Source: VYFG01 sp965204165 (GTDB lineage Bacteria; Pseudomonadota; Gammaproteobacteria; Arenicellales; Poriferihabitantaceae). From it: 64,000 nucleotides of DNA. Below the pieces are notes generated by a model. That model did not search any database. It had not been told where the DNA came from and saw only the letters and a list, made by a program, of their open reading frames with translations. The stretch covers positions 4,154,001 to 4,218,000 of the forward strand of contig OZ241969.1 in assembly GCA_965204165.1 (NCBI GenBank), read 5' to 3'. Of this stretch, positions 35,139 through 43,507 are shown piece after piece. The position numbers were made by a program, and so were the translations under genes. The number at the start of each line of letters is the position of its first letter. The stretch's first letter is position 1.

Positions 35139-36916
35139 TCAGCCGGTAGCCGGGTTTGGCCTGGCGTTGTCGGTCATCTTGAGGAAGTCGAGCATGCGTC
35201 GGGGATTCCTGGCGAGGTGGCGCATGGTTTCGGCGACGGCGAGTCCCCGGCTCTGTATGATGCCGATGGCGAATCGCCTGAGGCGGGACATGTTCTGGGG
35301 ACCGTGTCCGGCCCGGATTCGGCTGCGGTCCTCGTCGAAGGTCCAGTCGAGGACATGATGCATGGCCTCGACGGACCAGTGCCCGCGGTTGAGGGAGAGG
35401 ATTCGCTCGGGGGAGGCGTCATTTGGGGTCAGGCTGGTGATTCCGTAGGCGATCTCACGGCGTTTCCTGCCGGTTGCGGTTTCGGTGGTTTCACGCATCA
35501 CGGCGAAGACCTGTCCGACGTTGGGGAACTGGAGGTAGTGGTTGAGCTTGTCCGAGACCCAGACGGAACGGCGCTCCCGGCGGCCATGGACGGGTTTGGG
35601 GGCCTGGTCGGTGAAGTCCGGCGGACGGCGCTGGATGTGGCGGTCGAGGAGCAGTCGGATATCGGCGAGCAGGTTTTTCTGGTTGCCCTTGACGGTGAAG
35701 AGGTAGTGGGCGCGGCGTCCGTGGAGATAGTCGGCGAGCTTGCGTTGGGTGAGCATGGCATCGGTGGTGATGGTGCATCCTTCGATGTCGGAGAGGGTGT
35801 CGAGCAGCGGGATGACGATGCCGATCTCGTTGGTGCGTTTGGTTTCGTCATCGGCCCCCGGTTTCAGGCCGACTTTTTTTGACTCCAGGGGATTCCGGTG
35901 TGGTGGCCGACGGCGCCGAGCACATGGGGCCGGTTGCCCTGGTCATCGATGGCGCCCCGGATGGTCTTGCCGTCGACGGCAATGGCGGTGTCCTTTGGGC
36001 CATGGACCTGGTGCCACGCCCGCAGGGCGGCATCGAACTGGTCCGGGTCGATGCGGATGAGGACGCTGCGGATGGCGGACAGGCTGGGCACCTGGTGTCC
36101 GCTCCTGGAACGGCGTACGCGGAAACGTTCCAGGACCCTGGGGCTGAGGTCGTCGATCCATTCGCTCATGGCCTTGTAGCCGCGCATGCCGCAGAGCGTG
36201 GCCGCTGCGGCCAATGCCAGCATGGTGGACAGGGCGTGGCGGCGGCCCTGGCGGCGTCGGGGATCGTCGATGTCGCGGAAGAAGTCGGGCAGGGATCGCA
36301 TCTGTTCGGCGGTGAGAGTCATCCTGGGTACTCCATGTTGCAGTGTGGTGTCGAGGCAGGGGTCCCGGAGGCGGGCGCGGGCGGTGCGCGACAGGGGATG
36401 GACGAAGACGAGCTTGGGATTTGCGTGTTCGCTGTAGCCCGGGCCCTCGCGGCCGAAGCCCCGGGTATGCCCGACCTCGATCCAGTTGGCGGCGCGGTAG
36501 ACGGTGCCGTGGAAGCGGGCGGGGTCGACGAAGGTCTCCACCAGCAGGAGGCCGTGACCGAAGCGGAGCGGCCAGTCGCGGGCGAGGCGGCGGGTGCACA
36601 GGGAAAGCACGCGCGAGCCGAGGTTGCGCGGTGCGCCGGGCAGGATCAGGAAGCGCGAGTTGTTGGTGATCAGGTGCAGGCGGCCGAACCGGATGCCGTA
36701 CTCCCAGCCGATCCACCGGTCCCGGGCGCCGCATTTCAGCGCCGATGCCGAGAACATGGCCAGTGCCAGCCAGCGCCCCCGGTGATGGGCCACATAGCGC
36801 AGCGTCTCGCCCCGCGCCGGCACCGCGCCGAGATAGTGATGCGCCTGCATCAGATCCCGGAACCGGGATTCATCTCTCGCCGGTATGATGTCTACCGACA
36901 CCTCTGAAAGGTCCAC
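35139..36916 (-). CDS. ISAs1-family transposase with N-terminal DUF4338/DruA-like domain, read through a -1 frameshift
   Basis: The upstream frame (36916-35864, GTG start, 350 residues) holds the DruA-like domain (IGW 69-71, NSRFLILPG 86-94, VETFVDP 126-132, YRAANW 140-145) and the ISAs1 N-terminal part (LPDFFRDIDDPRRRQGRRH about 209-227, first catalytic Asp in AIAVDGKTIRGA). It stops three codons after A_AAA_AAG. In the -1 frame the protein continues VGLKPGADDETKRTNEIGI, then ITTDAMLTQRKLADY (second Asp) and RGHWSVEAMHHVLDW (Glu), to 35139. The DDE triad is split between frames, so only the frameshift product of about 592 residues would be active. A natural programmed shift or a one-base indel are both possible. 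Confidence 0.83.
35873..35879 (-). promoter_or_regulatory. A_AAA_AAG slippery heptamer, candidate -1 frameshift site
   Basis: On the minus strand the zero-frame codons CAA AAA AAG place A_AAA_AAG exactly in the X_XXY_YYZ register of the E. coli dnaX-type slippery site. The zero frame stops at TGA three codons on. Directly after it, TCGGCC and GGCCGA can pair around a 10-base loop, a possible stimulator, although it starts closer to the heptamer than the usual spacing of about five bases or more. Confidence 0.6.
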
Positions 36917-37038
36917 CTTGCGTATGTCCGTCTGATGGTCTTGTGACGGGATTTATACCAGTACCCGGGGGAAAAGTCCAGTGTTTGGGGTAAGTCCTTT
37001 GACCGGAAGAAAAAACTCTGCAGAAAAGAATTACCCTG

Positions 37039-37048
37039 GCGTGATTGC
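37039..37048 (+). repeat. 10-bp target-site duplication, right copy (ISAs1 element)
   Basis: GCGTGATTGC, identical to 34914-34923. On the minus strand it encodes part of the GNHA segment of SdmB. Confidence 0.88.
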
Positions 37049-37325
37049 CCTCAATCGTTGAGATCTTGGCAGCGACGTGATAGACCCCCTGACAACCTTC
37101 AACGGCCTGCCGGGTGGCGTTCAGGTCCCGAATGTCACCGAATGACCGCTCCACCCCGAGACCTTCCAGACCCTCGTTGTTGTCCTCGTGCCTCAGCAGC
37201 ACCCGGACCCTGGTACCGTCGGCGAGCAGTCGGCGAACCAGATTGGCGCCCACATGCCCGGCCGATCCGGTAACAAGAACGGGCGGCACCGAAGGATCGG
37301 AAGGTGTACTCACTCTAGAGTTCAT
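37039..37325 (-). pseudogene. SdmB-like NAD(P)-dependent sterol reductase, N-terminal fragment
   Basis: The first 287 bases of the interrupted gene. It starts at an ATG at 37325 (MNSRVSTP) and shows the Rossmann motif PVLVTGSAGHVGANLVRRLL, a basic NADP-type loop VRVLLRHED, SFGDIRD and GVYHVAAKIS, the standard succession in extended short-chain dehydrogenases and 3-beta-hydroxysteroid dehydrogenases. After GNHA the frame runs into the ISAs1 element. A GTG seven codons... further in (VSTPSDP) is an alternative start. As the first gene of the sterol operon, its promoter should lie just upstream, between 37326 and about 37600. Confidence 0.87.
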
Positions 37326-38077
37326 CCGGGATCCTGATGGCAAATGTAAACTGGTTGGTTTTTATTGTTCTGGTATCGGGAATGCGTGGGAAGAAACGCC
37401 TGATCGTGGCCGGAGTGTCGCGCCTGTGGGATTCGCCAATAGGGCTGATGCCTGGAAAAGGAGGTTTCGACGGATTGGTGAATGACCTGTTCCGGTTTCT
37501 GCATCGGACAGATGACACCTCGCCGAAATGACCTTCCGTCATCGGTGCGAGGATGCGTTCCCATCCGGCAGGGTTGCGCCAAAAGGTGCCAGCCTGCTCC
37601 ACGATAGCCATGTACGTCAGTCCGGTGACAGCAGTTTTATCAACCTGAATCCTCCAAGAAACAGCGAAACAGGGGATATTTTAATGAAACTCTCAACCAG
37701 ACACTAGGATTTTTCCAGTGGAAAATTGACCTGTGTCCAATTATATGATTTAAAAGGAAAATAATGTACTGTCCATGAATGCCTGCAAGGTGGGGGAATA
37801 CCTTAACCCAATCATTTCCGCTCCCGGTCCCCGGTCACAGATCCCGGGAAATCCGATGGATCGCGTCCACGGGTGTATTCAGTTCGGGTTGAATTCCGCT
37901 CAAGGACGCATTTGATCAGGGCGACTTCAAGGCCATATACTATAGTTGATGCAGAATAATGCCTGGCTCCAGGACCGCATGCACAGCCCAGGCTAACGAT
38001 TTGCGCGCAGATTGATAAGCAGATCAGCCGGGGCTGCTGAACAAAAAAAGCCTGAAATTTGCGATCAATATAGTTTG
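37326..38077. other. Divergent promoter region between the sterol operon and ispH
   Basis: About 750 bp, less GC-rich than its surroundings (notably 37620-37760). It must carry the promoter of the sterol operon on the minus strand, for which I could not fix boxes, and the ispH promoter. TTGACC and TTTAAA at 37726-37754 (17-base spacer, plus strand) resemble another promoter, but no gene follows it closely. Open frames here have no family features. Confidence 0.45.
37912..37941 (+). promoter_or_regulatory. Candidate sigma-70 promoter of ispH
   Basis: TTGATC at 37912-37917 and TATACT at 37936-37941 are separated by 18 bases, close to the -35/-10 consensus. Transcription would start near 37948, leaving a leader of about 130 bases before the proposed ispH start. 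Confidence 0.5.
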
Positions 38078-38998
38078 TTGAAAGTCATTCTCGCCAAGCC
38101 ACGCGGATTCTGCGCCGGTGTCGACCGCGCCGTCGAAATCGTCGAGACGGCGTTGGCCACCTATGGTCCACCGGTTTATGTGCGCCATGAGATCGTGCAC
38201 AACAAGTGGGTGGTCGCGGATCTCACCTCCAAGGGCGCACGATTCGTCGAGGAACTGGATGAAATACCGGATGGGGCCATTACGGTTTTCAGTGCGCACG
38301 GTGTCGCCCAGTCGGTAGCGGATGCCGCCCAGGGACGCGGTCTGCCGGTGCTTGACGCCACCTGTCCATTGGTCTCCAAGGTGCACAAGGAAGGGCAGCG
38401 CTATGCCGAGCAGGGCTTTGAAGTTGTCCTGATCGGCCATGAGAATCACCCCGAAGTGATCGGCACCATGGGCAGGATACCCGGGACGGTGCACCTGGTT
38501 CAGGACATCGAGGACGTTGCAAACCTCTCGCCGGCGGATGCGGACAAGCTTGCCTATGTCACCCAGACCACCCTGTCGGTTGACGATACCCGCGACGTGA
38601 TCGAGGCCCTCAGGGCACGATTTCCCGAAATCGTCGGTCCGGATGTCAAGGACATCTGTTACGCGACACAGAACCGCCAGGCCGCGGTTCGCAAACTGTC
38701 TGCAATCGTCGACCTCATCCTGGTGGTCGGCGCACACAACAGTTCCAACTGCAACCGGCTTCGGGAAATCGGCAGCGAAGCCGGCATTCCCAGTTATCTG
38801 GTGGGCGATGTCGACGCCATCGAGAAGGACTGGTTCGAAGATGTGGACACTGTTGGACTCACTTCCGGCGCCTCGGCACCGGAGTACTTGGTCGAGGATG
38901 TCATTGACCGGTTGCGTGAATTATCCCCGGTGGAGCTGTCGACCATGGACGGAATCGAAGAGAATATCCGCTTCAAGCTCCCGGTGATGGATTTTTAA
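38078..38998 (+). CDS. ispH: 4-hydroxy-3-methylbut-2-enyl diphosphate reductase
   Basis: A 306-residue iron-sulfur enzyme that completes the MEP pathway to isopentenyl and dimethylallyl diphosphate. Conserved cysteines for the [4Fe-4S] cluster are in AKPRGFCAGVDRAV, LDATCPLVSKVH and DICYATQNRQAAV; active-site histidines are in VRHEIVHN, FSAHGVAQ and LIGHENHPEV. No ATG fits: the frame has TTG codons at 38012, 38075 and 38078, and I chose 38078 because it gives MKVILAKPRGF, the standard IspH N-terminus. It lies divergently next to the sterol operon, which uses isoprenoid precursors, but IspH is a general housekeeping enzyme. Confidence 0.93.
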   Translation: MKVILAKPRGFCAGVDRAVEIVETALATYGPPVYVRHEIVHNKWVVADLTSKGARFVEELDEIPDGAITVFSAHGVAQSVADAAQGRGLPVLDATCPLVSKVHKEGQRYAEQGFEVVLIGHENHPEVIGTMGRIPGTVHLVQDIEDVANLSPADADKLAYVTQTTLSVDDTRDVIEALRARFPEIVGPDVKDICYATQNRQAAVRKLSAIVDLILVVGAHNSSNCNRLREIGSEAGIPSYLVGDVDAIEKDWFEDVDTVGLTSGASAPEYLVEDVIDRLRELSPVELSTMDGIEENIRFKLPVMDF

Positions 38999-39175
38999 CC
39001 ATCGAAATCCCTGAGTCCTGCAGGTCTTCTGCCAGGGCATGCCTTTCCCATAGCCCCACACTGAATCTTTCTCCAAAGAAGGCGCGTTCCAATCGCCGTT
39101 GTACAGCAGGCGTCCGCCTGCGGAACACCCACCCAGACCGGGCTTCGGAATGCCACTGCCCTGAGGTCACAGGGT

Positions 39176-40282
39176 TTATCCCAGGTGATTATCCCAAATC
39201 AGGGGAAACCCCGATCCACCGTTTCTCAAGGAAAAATCCTGTCGACTGCCGCCCTGCAGCCGGGACACCCCTCCCGTACCGGAGGAAAGCCAGAAGTGAC
39301 CCCAGTCTTTCCATACCAGTCCACTGCCGTCCCGGATGGGCAACACCTCGATTCGCCCATCCCGAAGGTGAATCATCAACACCCTGTTTCCCCGGGGGGC
39401 AGAGGCAAGCAGGCAGTCCCCTGCGTGGTTGATGGCGATGCTGCCCACATAATTTTTCAGCGTACGCTGCAAGGCCGAACCGACGGGCAGCCATTCCGGA
39501 TTGAAGCCAGCGCGCAGAATTCCCACCAGAGGCGGCTGGTCTTCGGCATTTCCATAGTACTGCGCCGCAAAACCCACGCTGTCATCCCCGGACACGTCAA
39601 GATGCCTGATGCTGAGTTGCCGATGGCCGGTATCCGGCTCGAACCGATCCAGTTCCTGGCCGCTGACGGAATCCAGCATCACCAGGGACGTCTGCATCGT
39701 GTCGAGATTGCGTTTCGCCCGGCCGGTTTCCGGGTGGGTCAACACCCCGCCATTCGCGACCACCAGCACGTCCCGCCTATTCAGTGAGATGATTTCGTGA
39801 GGTCCGATACCACCGGAATCGAATTCTCCCGCCCTGTGATACCCGTCGTCCGCCTTGTAGATTCCGATCGTGCCACGGCCACGTCCGAAGTCATTCTCGG
39901 TGGCATACAGCACCGTTCCGTTCCGGGAAAAGGCGCCGTGCCCCTGGAAATGCCGCCCCTCGGCGCTTTGGATCCGATACAGCAACTGCCCAGTCCGTCT
40001 GGTAAACACATACGCAGACCGTCCCGGCCGACGTTCGAACACCACGGCTTCGTCACTTGCCGGACGCCTGGCAAATCCGTGTAACCTAGCTGGCATCGGT
40101 ACGATATAGAGCAATTCCGCATCCCCCTCCCAGGCAGCCAGTACAGGCCGGACGCCCTGCTTGCCGGCTGCAAGCACGACTTCATCGCGCCGCACCAAGC
40201 CGAATCCACCGCAACCCGCCAGCGGCGACAGCAGGAAGCCCCCGAGAAAACGGAGTGCAGATCGTCGCTCAGTCACCGTCAA
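39176..40282 (-). CDS. DUF1513 family protein (iron-operon beta-propeller)
   Basis: A 368-residue protein with an N-terminal export signal (RRSALRFLGGFLLSPLAGCGGF), which may be a Tat or lipoprotein signal since a cysteine follows the hydrophobic part. The body has propeller-like repeats, with blocks FSRNGTVLYATENDFGRGRG, GIYKADDGYHRAGEFDSGGIGP and GPHEIISLNRRDVLVVANGG typical of DUF1513. Proteins of this family are encoded at the end of Fur-regulated operons with imelysins and di-haem oxidoreductases, as here. It overlaps the upstream imelysin gene by 14 bases. The biochemical function is unknown. Confidence 0.85.
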   Translation of the reverse strand: MTVTERRSALRFLGGFLLSPLAGCGGFGLVRRDEVVLAAGKQGVRPVLAAWEGDAELLYIVPMPARLHGFARRPASDEAVVFERRPGRSAYVFTRRTGQLLYRIQSAEGRHFQGHGAFSRNGTVLYATENDFGRGRGTIGIYKADDGYHRAGEFDSGGIGPHEIISLNRRDVLVVANGGVLTHPETGRAKRNLDTMQTSLVMLDSVSGQELDRFEPDTGHRQLSIRHLDVSGDDSVGFAAQYYGNAEDQPPLVGILRAGFNPEWLPVGSALQRTLKNYVGSIAINHAGDCLLASAPRGNRVLMIHLRDGRIEVLPIRDGSGLVWKDWGHFWLSSGTGGVSRLQGGSRQDFSLRNGGSGFPLIWDNHLG

Positions 40283-41342
40283 GGGAATTGAATCCCAGCG
40301 GAATTCCTATGGCGGCAGTTACCTCATCGGCTATGAATGTGTGCAGGGCCACCAGGGAATCATGCAATTTCCGCAATTCCTCAACCGGCGCATCGTCCCT
40401 TGAAACCCCGGCGGGCAACCCGGAGACCCGGTCGAGGGCGGTTTGCCAATGCCCGGAGAATTCTGCGCGGGTCCCGCCGGATTCAATGAGAGGAGTCAGC
40501 AGGATATCGGACGCTTTATGCAATGTCCCGAGATTGATCTTCAGGTTGCGGATGGAACGCACACTGCGCCAGGACTCCATGCGCTTGAACCGCTTGCGTC
40601 CTTTCGCGTCATCCAGCCCCAGGGCATCTGCAAGCTTGCTTGCGGCCATGAACTCAATTTGCGTGGCAAGCTGGGAGAGGTAGTGGGACACGGACACGCC
40701 GGACGATTCGAACCAGGGATTGTCCAGGTTTGGAGCGGAAAGCGCCTCGCGATAAACGCCTGCATAGTCCCGCACGAGGCCGTCAGCTATTGCCGAAAGG
40801 TTCGCCGTGATCGCCCGCAGGTAGTGGCAATGGAACGTGATGGAACCATCCTCGGCAATATAATCCGTGGGTGCCGCACCCGAAGCAAACAAAAGGCGCT
40901 CCAGAACGGGCAATCCCTGCAAGGCCACACTGCCTTCACGGAATCGTTCCTGCTCGAGTTTCGCGAGATCGGGATTGTTCATCAACTTGCGGAACTGCCG
41001 CCCACCGGAGCCATGTTTGTCCGGCCAGTACTGCACCCGCTGGTGACGGAAGCTGAACTCCGCCGGACCCTGGCGCAACCATTGCACCTCTTGCCAGCGG
41101 TCCATCAACTGATGGAAGCCCCCCTGCAACCGGTCGAGATCAACTTCACCTCCGGTCTGGCACTGCCCCTCGACCAGAACGGTGAATGCATCAGAAGCCT
41201 GGCCGAAATCCCTGTAGGCCGGAATGATCAGTTCGTCCGCCAATGCGAGCGTTGTCTCCACCCGGATGTCCCCGTTCGCTGGCCAGGTGAAAACGGAAAG
41301 CAGAAAAAGCGCCAACTGGGAAAATCGGGACCGAAAACTCAT
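40269..41342 (-). CDS. Imelysin-family periplasmic protein (second copy)
   Basis: A 357-residue protein with a signal peptide (FSQLALFLLSVFTWPANG). The ATG at 41342 overlaps the stop of the di-haem gene (ATGA); an open frame to 41540 upstream is ignored. Imelysin-type segments include RWQEVQWLRQGPAEFSF, GLPVLERLLFASGAAP in the GxxxxE position, YLRAITANLSAIADGL and TLHKASDILLTPLIE. It lacks the GxHxxE motif seen in the first copy (GYHAVEFLLWG) and resembles the inactive second imelysin of such operons. Iron or haem-iron binding in the periplasm is likely from context. Confidence 0.83.
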   Translation of the reverse strand: MSFRSRFSQLALFLLSVFTWPANGDIRVETTLALADELIIPAYRDFGQASDAFTVLVEGQCQTGGEVDLDRLQGGFHQLMDRWQEVQWLRQGPAEFSFRHQRVQYWPDKHGSGGRQFRKLMNNPDLAKLEQERFREGSVALQGLPVLERLLFASGAAPTDYIAEDGSITFHCHYLRAITANLSAIADGLVRDYAGVYREALSAPNLDNPWFESSGVSVSHYLSQLATQIEFMAASKLADALGLDDAKGRKRFKRMESWRSVRSIRNLKINLGTLHKASDILLTPLIESGGTRAEFSGHWQTALDRVSGLPAGVSRDDAPVEELRKLHDSLVALHTFIADEVTAAIGIPLGFNSLDGD

Positions 41343-42799
41343 AGGGACTCCAGGAAACGTATCAGTTGATGGCGCTGCAGTGCATTGTATGCCGAGAAGC
41401 GGCGTCTGGCGGGTTCCGCTTCTCCACCATGCCACAGGATGGCCTCGGTGAGATTTCGTGCCCTGCCGTCGTGCAGGAACCGGGAGTGCCCACTGACCAC
41501 TTCCGTCAGGCCGATACCCCACAGGGGCGCGGTGCGCCACTCGCGGCCGGTGGCATTCCCGCTGTCGCTGTGATCTGACAGTTCTTCGCCCAGGTCATGC
41601 AGAAGAAGGTCTGTATAGGGCCAGATCAGCTGATTCGCATGTTCAGGATGGCCGGGGGCCTGCCCGGTCTGGAAGCTCGGCCGATGACACGCTGCGCAGC
41701 CGGCCTTTTGGAACAAGGCCTTGCCCGCCAATACATCAGGATTGGCTGCCTCACGGCGGGCGGGGACCGCCAGATTGCGGGTGTAGAACAGCACCAACGA
41801 GACGATTTCGTCATGGACTTCCAGGTTATCGTATTGTGGACTGTCGCCGTGTGGCGCCTGCCTACAGGCCACCTGGAATCTGGTGCAGTCCCCCCAGGGA
41901 TCCGGATGTAATGGGGTGGACAGGCCGATATCACCGTGAAATGCCAGTTGCACCTGCTCGTTCAATGTCGCCACCTCAGCCTTGTGCCCAAATCGCCCTA
42001 TGGCCATTTGCCCTGAATCCGGGCTCCAGACACGGCTGATCCGCCCTGAAATACCGTCTCCATCGAGATCCTCCGGATCAGCCCAGGAAACAATTTCATC
42101 CTTTTTGACAGCCTCCAGCAGACCCAGCCCGACCAGTTGGGGCGCCACCCGGGGAGACAGGCGAAGATCAGGGTGCGGCTCGCCATAGGCCAGGTCGGTG
42201 AGTTGATACGAAGGCGCCTGAAGGGTGATCACGGCACCGTCCGCCAAACGCCTCCCGAGAGGCGTATGGTCAATCATAACCTTGCCCTCGGCATGTATCC
42301 CCTGGATGGAGAAACCCTGCAGTTGGCTTCCATACACCGGATCCGGGACATTGATTGTCCGACCCCTTGCAAGCCGTTCGGCCTCTTCCTCAGACTGCGG
42401 TGGAATTGATAGGCGAAACAGCAGGGATTCGGAGCCGGCGGTGGGGTCCGGCGGCGGATTTCCCCGACCGTTCCTGACATGACAACGGTGGCAGGCCCTG
42501 GAATTGAAGATGGGACCCAGTCCGTCTGCCGCCTGGGTGGAAGCAGGTGCGGAGACCCAAATCCGGCGGAAAAACCCGTTGCCGACATGGAAATTCAGTT
42601 CCTGTTCCAGCTCCAGGTCGGCGGATGCCAGGGAAAATGCGTTCCTGTCCGGTCTTTGGTAATGGGTGCCGGTTCCGCCCGGGGACTCCTCTCCGGGTTC
42701 CAACTGGCCAATTTCCATGGCGGTTGCAGACGTAAGCAGAAAACCGAAGCCGGCAACCAGAAGAAACGGGTGAATTTGGTTGCTCAAACGTAACAGCAA
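41339..42799 (-). CDS. Di-haem oxidoreductase (DUF1111/COG3488, putative thiol oxidoreductase)
   Basis: A 486-residue exported c-type cytochrome. A signal peptide (LLVAGFGFLLTSATA) precedes two haem-binding motifs, CHRCH at about residue 103 and CAACH in LFQKAGCAACHRP near 370. The blocks DGLGPIFNSRACHRCHVRNG, GIHAEGKVMIDH and DLDGDGISGRISRV are characteristic of COG3488. It sits between two imelysin genes, the usual arrangement in proteobacterial Fur-regulated iron operons, so it is thought to handle redox steps of periplasmic iron uptake. The reaction is not established. Confidence 0.9.
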   Translation of the reverse strand: MLLRLSNQIHPFLLVAGFGFLLTSATAMEIGQLEPGEESPGGTGTHYQRPDRNAFSLASADLELEQELNFHVGNGFFRRIWVSAPASTQAADGLGPIFNSRACHRCHVRNGRGNPPPDPTAGSESLLFRLSIPPQSEEEAERLARGRTINVPDPVYGSQLQGFSIQGIHAEGKVMIDHTPLGRRLADGAVITLQAPSYQLTDLAYGEPHPDLRLSPRVAPQLVGLGLLEAVKKDEIVSWADPEDLDGDGISGRISRVWSPDSGQMAIGRFGHKAEVATLNEQVQLAFHGDIGLSTPLHPDPWGDCTRFQVACRQAPHGDSPQYDNLEVHDEIVSLVLFYTRNLAVPARREAANPDVLAGKALFQKAGCAACHRPSFQTGQAPGHPEHANQLIWPYTDLLLHDLGEELSDHSDSGNATGREWRTAPLWGIGLTEVVSGHSRFLHDGRARNLTEAILWHGGEAEPARRRFSAYNALQRHQLIRFLESL

Positions 42800-42904
42800 G
42801 CGTGTTCACTCTGTGGCAGAAAACCGGGTTCCGGTTGCCCGGAACCCGGCTGAAGAGAAAGAAGCTCTGGCCCGTGGGCCTATGCTTGTTTCAGGAGAAC
42901 ACAA

Positions 42905-43425
42905 TCACGCACCGACCGTTTCCGGGGCGTCAAGACTGTCCGAACCCTCGAAATCGATTCCATCCAGGCCCAGGGCAGTAACGGCCTCGCCGATGGACTG
43001 CGTCTGGTCAACCAGGGCATCAATGGCGGCCTGGACCCGGGCATTGCCCACATCGTTGCCCTCGCCCAGCATCTGGTCATACGCCTCGCCGCTTTCGGCA
43101 GAATCAACGAGGGCCTGCATGGCCGTCATCGTGGCTTCGAGTTTGGCAGCCAGTTCAGCCTTCAGACCAGCATCGGCGCCAGCCAGCGCATCCGCCACTC
43201 CCGGACCGGATACCGTACTGCCATCCACCCTCTGATAGGTTCCCAGGAAAACGTTCTGGATTCCCTTGGCATCATAGTAGTGGGATGCGTGGGTGTTATC
43301 GGCGAAGCAGTCATGCTCTTCTTCAGGATCATGCAGGATGAGGCCGAGCTTCATCCGCTCGCCCGCCAGTTCACCGTACGACAGGGAACCCATGCCGGTC
43401 AGAATGGTACGCAGGCCCTCGTTTT
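42905..43425 (-). pseudogene. Imelysin-family protein (first copy), C-terminal part, split by an IS1595-type transposon
   Basis: The 3' part of an imelysin gene whose 5' part is at 46608-47387. It begins in NEGLRTILTGMGSLSYGELAGER and contains DPEEEHDCFADNTHASHYY, a conserved region of the family. Combining both parts minus one target duplication gives 1293 bases, 431 codons with the stop and no other lesion. The di-haem and second imelysin genes lie downstream in the same direction, so the insertion may also reduce their expression. Confidence 0.88.
43418..43425 (+). repeat. 8-bp target-site duplication, left copy (IS1595 transposon)
   Basis: CTCGTTTT directly precedes the left inverted repeat and recurs at 46608-46615. 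Eight bases is the duplication length of IS1595-family elements. Confidence 0.95.
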
Positions 43426-43461
43426 GGGAATTATCGGGGAGAGTTGACAAGATAGGGAGAT
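43426..43461 (+). repeat. Left terminal inverted repeat, 36 bp
   Basis: Perfect reverse complement of 46572-46607; identity ends at base 37. It starts GGG, as IS1595-family ends generally do. Confidence 0.95.
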
Positions 43462-43507
43462 TCGGGGGACAATCCTGTCAACTTTCCTACACCCCGGGCT
43501 AACAAAC

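Larger units (their letters stand above)
34924..37038 (-). mobile_element. ISAs1-family insertion sequence with DruA-fused, frameshifted transposase
   Basis: A 2115-bp element between 10-bp duplications. The ends are imperfect inverted repeats: CAAGGCAAATTTGTTC at the left and CAGGGTAATTCTTTTC read inwards from the right (11 of 16 matching); CAGGG is the usual start of ISAs1 ends. The element is about 0.8 kb longer than ordinary ISAs1 members because of an added N-terminal domain. Two overlapping frames on the minus strand make up the transposase. The element cuts the sterol gene sdmB near its 5' end, in the same transcription direction. Confidence 0.88.

Noticed and set aside
37726..37754. 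Promoter-like TTGACC and TTTAAA pair in the sterol/ispH intergenic region
   Set aside because: The spacing is good but no gene follows closely, and such AT-rich matches arise easily by chance.
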